From contig CAYMSH010000109.1 in the NCBI GenBank assembly GCA_964392945.1, positions 1 through 16,483 of the forward strand: a DNA stretch of 16,483 nucleotides, read 5' to 3'. The DNA comes from BS750m-G57 sp964392945. Lineage in GTDB: Bacteria; Planctomycetota; Phycisphaerae; SM23-33. The notes under the pieces were generated by a model that saw only the letters and a list, made by a program, of their open reading frames with translations, made no database searches and had not been told where the DNA came from. The translations under genes were made by a program, and so were the position numbers. Position 1 is the first letter of the stretch. Each line of letters starts with the position of its first letter. This document shows, piece by piece, positions 6,591 through 15,100 of the stretch.

Positions 6591-9200
6591 TCACCGCCCG
6601 GCCGGTTGGGTTTTCGGCGCCGGTTGTGTCTTGGGCGCAGGCGCTGTAGTCGGCGTCGGCTGGGTTCCTTCGGCCGCCGCTCGCATCATCGCAAAGACGT
6701 ATTGGAACACAGGTATCAGCTCACCCTTGGGAGTTACGTCGGCCACGAAGCCCATCCGGTTGTCGGTGAAGCGCGTAGCGAATCCGATCGCTATGACTTG
6801 TCCTTTACCGTATTTGACTTTAGCCGCGACGGCGGTTGTGCCCAGATGGGCCAGCGGCTCGCCGCCGATTACTTCCATGGAGTTTTTGACTGTCGGCGCG
6901 GGCCAACCCGGCGGGACCTTCAGCTTGCCGCTGACAGGCCGCCACGGTCTGCGGAACTTCATTCCGAAATCGTGCAGAAGCCTCGAACCCGTCGATTTGC
7001 CGTTGTCAGGCGAGTCCATGACCAGGATCGTTCCGCCGCCTTCTACGTACTCCTTGATCTGTTCCTTGAACTCCGCCGGGATGCTCAGGTTCGGCTTGAG
7101 GAATACTATGGCGTTCGAGTCCAGCAACTGTCTTCCGGATGCTCGCTGAGTGAAGTACCCAAGTCGCAGTATCGAGCGCTCAAACTGCCCGAAATCCGTC
7201 ATTCGCCCGGAGATGAAGCCGTTTTTCGGGAGCTTGGAGTCGCATATGGTGCGGTCCACGCCGATTCGGATCATCGGCGAGTGCCGTCTTGGCGCCGGCA
7301 TGGCCGCTGAGTTCACCGCCTTGACAATCGGCGCGCTGAGCGACCAGCCCAGCGGGCCGGCCGCCAGCATCAGCACCCAAAAGGCGCGTCGCTTCCGTCC
7401 GGTCACGATCGCTGCGACGAGAAGAATGATCGCCAGGATCGCCAGGTATATGTTTGGTCTTGAGCCTCCGCGATGGTTGAGCCACTCGAGCATTCCGAGC
7501 ATTAGTTCGCTCTTGCCCGGTTCGAAGGTGCAGAAGTTCGAGAAGATAGTCGAGTCGGTGAACGCCGCGACGCGTCCTTGTCCGTGTCGGGTGGCCAGCA
7601 ATTGCACGAACGCCCCGTATCGCATTTCGGGCTGGTCTTTGGCCTGCGGATAGAAGTTAGCTACGTGATAGTACGCCCCGAGATTCTTCAGGCCCGTTGC
7701 CTGGATCGCGGCCTGGCCGGTTGCTCCGGCGTCTATAGTGCAGGATGTGGCGAACTCCATCGGCGGCATGTTCTGTACGATCGGGTGGGGGAGCATCGGC
7801 GGGACGTATCGCTGTTCGAACACCGAGTCGATTCCGAACGCGCAGTCGTAGCGGAAGCGGAATCCGAACTTCTCGGCCAGCACGTTGAGGTACGGTCCCG
7901 ATCCGTATACGCTGGTGTGTTCGCCGAGCAGGAGCAGCCCGCCGCCGCGATCGACGAAGTCCATGATCAGCTTCACTTCCCGGGGCGAGTAGGGAACCGA
8001 GGGCACTTTCAGGACCAGCACGTCGATGCCCTTTAGCGCTGTTTCGTGCAGCGGTTCGATCTGCCTCGACATCTGGTAGAATCGCGAGCAGTAGTCGTAG
8101 AGGCAGCTGTGGTTGTACGCGGCGGCTTGACCGTAGATGTTTGTCACGAACGGTTGGTCGGTTCGGACCGTGTCGAAGGTCTTGCTGGGCCAGTACTGAT
8201 GATCGTGGTAGTCAACGACGAGGACGCGGCCTTTCTGTCGCTGTCCGACAGGTTCAAACGCTGCGGCGAAGGTAAAGAGCACCGCTGCGATCATAGCCAG
8301 TGCGGCCGGGATGCACGGCTTCCACCAAGCTGCGGATGCGGCGGTTTCCCGAAGCGCGGGTTTCGGTTCGGGCTCTTGTCGGTCCGAGGCGAATCGCCAC
8401 GCCAGCAGTATCGGGCCGGCCAGCAGGGCCATAGACACCCACGGGCTCCAGAACTGGTCAACCAGTCGCGAGGCCGAATCGTCGAAGCCGAGTCGAAGCG
8501 TTCTGTGCATGTATATCGACAGCATCAGCAGCGCTCGGACCGGAAGCCAGAGGAGCACCGGTATGGCGAACCTCGCCACGGGCCGGGCGATCGGCGCGGG
8601 GCTGTCGGATCTGTTTCCGACTGCTCCCAGAAGCACAAGCGCGAGCCCTCCTACGATGAAGCACAGCGTCATCGGGTCCAGCAGCAGGGACCACGTGGCT
8701 CCGATATGGTGAACCTTGCGCATCGTGAATATCGACAGGTTCGCGTCGTTGGGCGCCACGTCGATGCCGATCAGTCGCATTGCTCCGGCAAGCAGATTCG
8801 CCATCGCGCCCGGCAGGTCCGGGAACCTGGCGGTGAACGATTCGTAGCCCAGCATCGCCACGGATTGGACTATCAGCACGACTCCGGCGATTGTGAGCCC
8901 CGAGCCCAGTCGCTCGGGCCATCGGCGTGGAATCGGGAGGGCCTGCAGCGCCAATCCGGCCGCCAGCAGCAGCGGACCGGCCCGATACGGCCAGGGCGCG
9001 ACGATCGCCATCACCAGCAGCATCGCCGCGGATATCCAGGCGATCGTCCGGCTGGGAACGGCGGGAGCCGCCGATGTGAGAAACGGTATCGCCAGGGCCA
9101 GTGCGATCGTCCAGGCCAGCGGGCTGGCCGCATAGTAGTAGCTCAGTCCCAGGATCCATGTTGACGACAGAATTCCAACGCCTATCCATGCTCGTTTCAT
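6591..9200 (-). CDS. Membrane protein with two GATase-like domains and an exosortase-like N-terminus, 869 aa
   Basis: Function unknown. Residues 1-320 hold about eight to nine membrane spans. Residues 320-575 form a soluble domain of the GldG/DUF4350-like GATase type, with a VDRGGGLLLLGEHT segment (GEHT at 426-429) and QGRVAAFTDS near its end. A pair of spans lies at about 580-625, followed by a second, shorter domain of the same kind (VEGGGTILVMDSP; GKGQVIAIGFATRFTD) and a Pro/Thr/Lys-rich tail. The order and motifs match the 923-residue protein encoded just upstream, so the two are paralogues from a tandem duplication. Residues 165-260 resemble an exosortase core without its catalytic Cys (GATWS at 167-171; PVRALLML at 220-227). 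The ATG overlaps the previous stop (ATGA) and has AAAGGAGG 7 bases upstream. rdhA follows after 62 bases. A role in surface-protein export or polymer handling is only a guess. Confidence 0.85.
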   Translation of the reverse strand: MKRAWIGVGILSSTWILGLSYYYAASPLAWTIALALAIPFLTSAAPAVPSRTIAWISAAMLLVMAIVAPWPYRAGPLLLAAGLALQALPIPRRWPERLGSGLTIAGVVLIVQSVAMLGYESFTARFPDLPGAMANLLAGAMRLIGIDVAPNDANLSIFTMRKVHHIGATWSLLLDPMTLCFIVGGLALVLLGAVGNRSDSPAPIARPVARFAIPVLLWLPVRALLMLSIYMHRTLRLGFDDSASRLVDQFWSPWVSMALLAGPILLAWRFASDRQEPEPKPALRETAASAAWWKPCIPAALAMIAAVLFTFAAAFEPVGQRQKGRVLVVDYHDHQYWPSKTFDTVRTDQPFVTNIYGQAAAYNHSCLYDYCSRFYQMSRQIEPLHETALKGIDVLVLKVPSVPYSPREVKLIMDFVDRGGGLLLLGEHTSVYGSGPYLNVLAEKFGFRFRYDCAFGIDSVFEQRYVPPMLPHPIVQNMPPMEFATSCTIDAGATGQAAIQATGLKNLGAYYHVANFYPQAKDQPEMRYGAFVQLLATRHGQGRVAAFTDSTIFSNFCTFEPGKSELMLGMLEWLNHRGGSRPNIYLAILAIILLVAAIVTGRKRRAFWVLMLAAGPLGWSLSAPIVKAVNSAAMPAPRRHSPMIRIGVDRTICDSKLPKNGFISGRMTDFGQFERSILRLGYFTQRASGRQLLDSNAIVFLKPNLSIPAEFKEQIKEYVEGGGTILVMDSPDNGKSTGSRLLHDFGMKFRRPWRPVSGKLKVPPGWPAPTVKNSMEVIGGEPLAHLGTTAVAAKVKYGKGQVIAIGFATRFTDNRMGFVADVTPKGELIPVFQYVFAMMRAAAEGTQPTPTTAPAPKTQPAPKTQPAGR

Positions 9201-11968
9201 TTCGCCGCCTCCTTTCGTGCGGCCGGTTTGTCCGCTGGCTTAGTTGTCGGCGGCAGCGGGCTCCACTTGTCGCCTTCCTTCAACTCCGCCAGGAACCACC
9301 GCCAGAAGTCGGCGTTTTCCCGTTTGCCTTCGATCGGCAGCCCGTCCTTGCGTTCGAGATTCTTGTTCATTGCAAACGAGGTGTCGCCGACCAATACGAA
9401 TTTGCCCCTTCCGAGCCTGCGGTACATGATGACCGGGTGCAGCTGATCTATCGTTCTTCTTTGACCGTTGGCTATGACTCGGGCTTCGTCTTCGGGTCCG
9501 CTGTAGAAGATCGGCCACGACGAGAAATAGCGTACGTACGCCTGGGTCTTGCCGTCTCGAGTCTGGACGTAGGGAACCTTGAAGTGTCCCATGGGTTGAG
9601 GTTCGGGTTCTTTCTGGCCGATCGATTTGAGTCCGACGCGGAAGTCGAATTCCGCCAGCAGCGAACTGATCGGTCCGCGTTGCTCGTATCCGACGGTGCA
9701 GATAAAGATGCCTCCGGCCTCTACGAAATCTCTGACTATCTCGCGTTCGGACCTGGTGAACTCCCTGGCCGGGGCGACTGATACGATCATTCCGGCCTTT
9801 GAGATTCTCTCGCGAGTGAATTCCGGCAGGTTCAGCACGAGGTATCCGTCGCGCATGAGCGTCTGGTTCATACCCATCATGCCTTCGGGCCGCCATGATT
9901 CGGCGCTGGAGGCCTCCATGTGGGTGGTGTCTATGTACGCCAGGTTGTTCGGCTTTTTTCGGCGCCCGTCGGGGATTACCGTCGCGGCGTTGTAAGTCGC
10001 TTCGGTGCAGAGCACCAGGACTGCGGCCAGAGTTACTGACGCCAGGGCTGTCTGCAGCGGTTTTCCGGTCCACAGCAGCAGACCGATCAGTCCGCCGGCC
10101 AGGAGTATGCCGATAAACTGTTGCCATATCCTTTGCGGGCTTGAGGCTCCCGAGGCCAGGTAACCGTACAGCCGCGAGGTGTAGTGATGCGAGCCGATCG
10201 TGATTCCGTTAGTGAACGTGGAGGTGTCGCCGAATGCGATTATTCTTCCGTTGCCGTAATTCTCTTCCGCGGCCAGGACCACGTCGCCGAGTTTCTCGCC
10301 GGGATCGTATTCGCCGTTTCCCATCATCGACGCGTGTCCGGTTTCGCCTGGATCGGCCCATCCCCATCGTCCGATCAGCAGGGGAGCCGAGAGCCATCCG
10401 GTTTTCATCGAGGCTCCGATAACCGCCCCGAATCGATTGCGTTCGTCGTCGATGCCGGCGGTTGTCGGGTGCGCCGTGGTCTGGTACGAATGCAGCCAGC
10501 CTCCGACGGCGAACTGCGCCGAATCGAATTCCACCTGCATCGAGGTTTTTGCGAGCAGTTCGTTGAAGCGGTTCTCGCTGAGTTTGAATTCGTCGCCGGG
10601 GTCCTTGGCCTTGCTGGTGTGCTCGCCGAGGACCAGCATGGACCCTCCGTTTTCAACGTACCTCATGATTCGATCGAGCTGACCGTGATTCCATGGATCG
10701 CTGGGGTAGATCATCATCAGCAGATCGGCGTCAGCCAGTTCCTCGTCGGTGATATCCGGCGTTTTCGAGGGCGTTTTGTGGCTCTTGGCGTCGGATTCTG
10801 TCGTGTCTGAGAATCCCCTGACCTTCTTGAACTCTGCGCCCAGCGATTCGAAGTAGTCGCCGCTCATGCCGTACATCCCGATGCCAAGTCGCCCGTAGCC
10901 TTTTCTGTCGGGCCTGAGCCAGTTGAGGTAGCCGTCTTCGCTTGCGACTACCTTCTTGCCTTCCAGTTCCAGGGGATCTGTCGAAAGCACTATTGTCATC
11001 GCCAGGCTTGGCGCCAGGACTACGCACAAGCCCCAAGTAGCCCACCCGATAAGGGGGGGGCTGGGTTCGGTTGTGGAGCTTGGTTCAGGATTCCCATCCG
11101 GCTGTCGAGCCCATCGCAGGGCTACCCCGGCGATCGTAAGATGGATCAGCAGGCCGATCGCGGGCGCGTTCCACGGCAGGCAGTTTGCCAGAAAACCGGA
11201 CAGTGTCCAGGGCGCCTCGGGTTGAACTCCGGGCTGGGCCGGCGGGATGGGCGCTTCTGCGGCGATCTTCAACAGTCCGGCCTTGATCGCCGGAGCGAAG
11301 CTCAGCAGGATCAGGTAGGCGATGTGTCCTACGATTATCGCCGCGATCGCAAAGCCGAGGTGAGACCATTTTGTCCGGCGCCCAGACAGCATCCAGGCTC
11401 CGAAGAAAACGCTCGCCAGGACCAGGAAGTCCAGTCCGCTGAAAGTGGCTCCGACCCATAGCGGTTGGCCCGAGATCGTCCCGGCCAGATGTCCCAGGAA
11501 ACCTCCGACCCTGTCGGTGAGCGTCCAGAATATCGCGATCTTCAACGCCAGGCGATAGATTCCCAGCACCGCCAGCGCCATCGCCGCCGATACGGCCGCT
11601 TTGCGGCTGGCGCCTGAGAGGCTGCTGCCGATAGCGGCGGTAAGGACCGCCATGGCCAGAACGTTCACCGAATCCAGCCGCGATGAGTTCATTGCAATCG
11701 CGGCTATGACGCCTGCGACGAGGATCGTCCAGGAGTTCAGCGATCTGGGCTTGTCGGGCCTTGCGGACAGGACAACGATCGCGCCGCCCAGGAGCGTTAG
11801 CGTGTGTCTCAGCGGATGGGCCAGGAGGCCTGCGGCGCCTGAGGCGATCCAGCCGGCCGACATCGCCGCCAGAACCATTATGACTGAAGACCACGGGATC
11901 TGACTGGTCGATTGCAGTGCGTCGTTGGGTGTTGCTATTGATTCCTTGGAGTTTGCGTTACTGCCCAC
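9197..11968 (-). CDS. Membrane protein with two GATase-like domains and an exosortase-like N-terminus, 923 aa
   Basis: Function unknown; paralogue of the downstream 869-residue protein. Residues 27-290 contain about eight spans, including GATFSGLD at 173-180 followed by a hydrophobic hairpin, which recalls the CSG motif region of exosortases with Phe in place of Cys. A further span lies at about 310-329. Residues 335-605 are a GATase-like domain with NGGSMLVLGEHTS (GEHT at 448-451) and NGRIIAFGDTSTF. Spans follow at about 617-633 and 640-655, then a second GATase-like domain (EAGGIFICTVG; RGKFVLVGDTSF) and a Pro/Lys/Ala-rich tail. The nucleophile Cys and His expected of an active class I amidotransferase are not in the usual places, so a binding or scaffold role is likelier than amide hydrolysis. 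The start is GTG with GAGGT 7 bases upstream. It heads a probable transcript from the promoter at about 12033. Confidence 0.84.
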   Translation of the reverse strand: MGSNANSKESIATPNDALQSTSQIPWSSVIMVLAAMSAGWIASGAAGLLAHPLRHTLTLLGGAIVVLSARPDKPRSLNSWTILVAGVIAAIAMNSSRLDSVNVLAMAVLTAAIGSSLSGASRKAAVSAAMALAVLGIYRLALKIAIFWTLTDRVGGFLGHLAGTISGQPLWVGATFSGLDFLVLASVFFGAWMLSGRRTKWSHLGFAIAAIIVGHIAYLILLSFAPAIKAGLLKIAAEAPIPPAQPGVQPEAPWTLSGFLANCLPWNAPAIGLLIHLTIAGVALRWARQPDGNPEPSSTTEPSPPLIGWATWGLCVVLAPSLAMTIVLSTDPLELEGKKVVASEDGYLNWLRPDRKGYGRLGIGMYGMSGDYFESLGAEFKKVRGFSDTTESDAKSHKTPSKTPDITDEELADADLLMMIYPSDPWNHGQLDRIMRYVENGGSMLVLGEHTSKAKDPGDEFKLSENRFNELLAKTSMQVEFDSAQFAVGGWLHSYQTTAHPTTAGIDDERNRFGAVIGASMKTGWLSAPLLIGRWGWADPGETGHASMMGNGEYDPGEKLGDVVLAAEENYGNGRIIAFGDTSTFTNGITIGSHHYTSRLYGYLASGASSPQRIWQQFIGILLAGGLIGLLLWTGKPLQTALASVTLAAVLVLCTEATYNAATVIPDGRRKKPNNLAYIDTTHMEASSAESWRPEGMMGMNQTLMRDGYLVLNLPEFTRERISKAGMIVSVAPAREFTRSEREIVRDFVEAGGIFICTVGYEQRGPISSLLAEFDFRVGLKSIGQKEPEPQPMGHFKVPYVQTRDGKTQAYVRYFSSWPIFYSGPEDEARVIANGQRRTIDQLHPVIMYRRLGRGKFVLVGDTSFAMNKNLERKDGLPIEGKRENADFWRWFLAELKEGDKWSPLPPTTKPADKPAARKEAAK

Positions 11969-12032
11969 AGTAAGGACCTCGCCGTTTCGAGTTTTAAGAT
12001 ATGCGACAAGTGCGACACAGATAGGACGTTAC

Positions 12033-12041
12033 ATTCTACCA
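12033..12041 (-). promoter_or_regulatory. Extended -10 promoter of the 923-aa gene
   Basis: The minus strand reads TGG-TAGAAT, an extended -10 element (TAGAAT at 12033-12038). No good -35 is seen at 17 bases. Transcription would begin near 12026, some 58 bases before the GTG start at 11968. Confidence 0.45.
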
Positions 12042-12099
12042 TGTAATCATGCAATATTCCCGCAGTGATTCGATTTGTCGCATTTTTTGACAGCGCAGC

Positions 12100-12133
12100 A
12101 ACAAGGGGCGACCGAGTCCGGCCGCCCCTTGTT
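12100..12133 (-). terminator. Perfect 11-bp stem-loop after the Cys/Pro repeat gene
   Basis: Arms 12100-12110 and 12123-12133 (AACAAGGGGCG with CGCCCCTTGTT) pair perfectly around a 12-base loop, 60 bases beyond the stop codon of the repeat gene. Neither strand has a run of T directly after the stem, so it may stall, protect or end the transcript without being a textbook intrinsic terminator. Confidence 0.5.
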
Positions 12134-12192
12134 AACTACTGCTCTGCTGAAATGCGGCTTATCGCTTTGTCAGACGATCAACGATCGCCGCA

Positions 12193-15100
12193 TTACAGTA
12201 TTGTTGGACATTCGACCTGTACGATCGGACACACCGGCCGGCGTCGGGTGGATAGCAAGCCGGCGCCGGTGTCGCAATCCGTACCGTCGGGACACGTCGT
12301 GGCGTTCGGGCCGCAGCGAGTCTCCGTCGGCGGACATTCGGTCTCCACCGGCGGACAGTGCGTCGGTTCCGGACAAGTCGTCGGTTCGGCCGGACACTGC
12401 GTGACGGTCCCTGGATCAGGACAAGTCGTCGGCTCGGCCGGACACTGCGTCACGGTCGTCGGGTCCTCGGGGCAGAGCGTCGGCTCAGGCGGACACCGCG
12501 TTTCTTCCTCGGGGCACCGCGTCGGCTCCGGATCCAGCGGACAGATCGTCTGTTCCGGCGGACACCGCGTCTCCTGCACCGGACACTTCGTCGGCTCCGG
12601 CGGACATCGCGTCTCTTCCGTCGGGCACTTCGTCGGCTCGGCGTCCAGCGGACATCTCGTGTCCAACGTCGGACACTTCGTGGGCGCTTCGGGACACTTT
12701 GTCGCCTCTTCGGGACAGATTGTCTCCTGCGGATCGACTACGCATACTGTCGGAGCCTCGGGACACTGGGTGTTCGTTGGCGGACATTGCGTTTCAGATA
12801 CCGGGCAGACCGTGCTGATCGGGTCCCTGGTGCAGATCGTGTCGATCGAAGGACAGACAGTCGGATCCGGCGGACACTGGGTCTGCTGCTCGGGACACTT
12901 GGTCTGCTGCTCCGGGCAAAGCGTCTGCTCGGGCGGGCATGCGGTCTCCGTCGGCGGACATTTCGTCTCCAACGTCGGACACTCAGTCGGCACCGGCGGA
13001 CACCTCGTCACAGTCGACGCATCTTGCGGGCAGACCGTATCCTGAGGCGGACACTTCGTATCCGCGACCGGGCATTTGGTCTCCAGCGGCGGACAGACTG
13101 TTTCGACCGTCTGACATTCGGTGACCAGCGGCGGACACTTCGTGAACTCCGGCGGACACCTCGTCTCGGTTGGCGGACACTCAGTAGGCTGGGGCGGACA
13201 ACGCGTCTCCACTGTCGGGCATTGTGTCTCGACCGGGTCGAGCACGCATGCCGTCGGTATCATCGGACACGTCGTTTCCTTCGGCGGACACAGCGTCGTC
13301 AAAGGCGGACACTTCGTCTGCTCTTCCGGACACCGTGTCTCGGCGGGGGGACAACGCGTCTCCTGCGGCGGACATTGTGTCTCTGCCGTCGGGCAGATCG
13401 TCTGCTGCAGATCCGGACCGCATACCGTCTGTTGCGGGGGACACCTCGTCTCCCTTGGCGGACACTTCGTCTCTATCGGCGGACATAGCGTCTGCTCCGG
13501 CGGGCATCTGGTCGGAATCACCGGACACGCCGTCTGTTCCGGCGGACATCGCGTCTCAATTGCCGGACATTCGGTCAGTACAGCCGGGCACTTCGTATCC
13601 TCAGGCGGACACAGCGTCTCCCTTGGCGGACACTTCGTCTGCTCGGGCGGACATCTCGTCTCGCCTGCCGGACATTCAGTCAGCACTGGCGGACACTTCG
13701 TGTCCAGCGGCGGACATCGTGTCTCAACCGCCGGGCATTCGGTCAGCACCGGCGGACAAATAGTATCCTCAGGCGGACAAAACGTCTCACAGGCCGGACA
13801 ATACGTCTGCACAGGAGGACACATCGTATACTCAGGCGAACAAATCGTAAGAACCGGAGGACAGCAGCTAGCATGCGGCCGCGTCGTCGCTGCCAAAGCC
13901 GGGCACTTGGTAAGCTCCATCGGACATCGCGTTTCCTGAGTAGGACACCTTGTCCGGATCGGCGGACACTTCGTGATCTCAAGCGGGCCTCGAGTATCCA
14001 CAGCCTGCCATTCGGTCGGGAGCGGGGGACACTTCGTTTGCTCCGGCGGACATCGGGTCTCACCGGCCGGGCATTCAGTCAATACCGGAGGACAGCGCGT
14101 CTCAACCGGCGGACAGACCGTCACAGTCCCGTCAGACGAACAGATTGTCTGTTCCGGCGGACACTCGGTCTCTACAGGCGGACACCTTGTCTCTCTGGGC
14201 GGACACTTTGTCTCCACAGGCGGACATCTCGTCTGCAGCGGCGGACACCTCGTTATCCTGATCGGGCATCTTGTCTCCGTCGGCGGGCATCGCGTCAGCC
14301 TCGGCGGACACTTCGTCTGCGACGGGGGGCACACCGTTCGTCTCGGCGGACAACGAGTCGGCACCGACGGACATTTCGTCTTGGCTATCGGACACCTCGT
14401 ATCAGGACCAAGGCAACTGGTGATCCTCGGCGGACAGCGTGTCGCCACTGGCGGACACTTTGTCCTTGCTACGGGACAGACCGTTCGCTTCGGCGGACAT
14501 CGCGTATCGGCTGGCGGACACTTCGTCTTCTGCGGCGGACAACGCGTCTCCAACGCCGGGCAAATTGTCTGCTCGGCGGGGCACTGCGTGCGCGGACCAA
14601 CGCATAACGTCCTTTCCGGCGGACATTCGGTTCGCACGGGCGGACACTTGGTCCTTTGCGGCGGACAACGCGTCTCGGTCGGCGGACAGAACGTCCTTCT
14701 CGCCGGGCACTGCGTTTTGGCTACGGGGCATCGTGTCCTGGTCTCCGGACACCTGGTAAACCGCGTCGGGCACTTGGTCTTCTCCGGCGGGCAACGCGTC
14801 TGACGAGGCGGGCACTTGGTCCTTCTCGGCGGACAGCGTGTCTCTCTCGGCGGGCAACGCGTAAAGCGCGGCGGACATGCCGTCTCTCTAGGCGGGCATC
14901 GCGTAACCGATGGCGGACAGCGTGTCAGAACGGCCGGACAGCGAGTCGCCACAAGCGTGCAGAAACTCAGTGTCGGCGGGCATTTGGTCCGCTCAGGCGG
15001 ACACCTGGTCTCCTGGCTGGGGCACCGAGTGGCTACCGGGTCCAGAGGGCATCTGGTGTCCTGGGGCGGGCACTTGGTCTCCACGGCCGGGCATCGTGTC

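Noticed and set aside
13867..13882. Overlapping GCTAGC, GCATGC and GCGGCCGC palindromes as a vector or assembly junction
   Set aside because: The repeat coding frame continues on both sides with the same pattern and codon habits, and no vector-like sequence is visible. A chance cluster in GC-rich DNA is likelier, though resequencing of the hinge would settle it.
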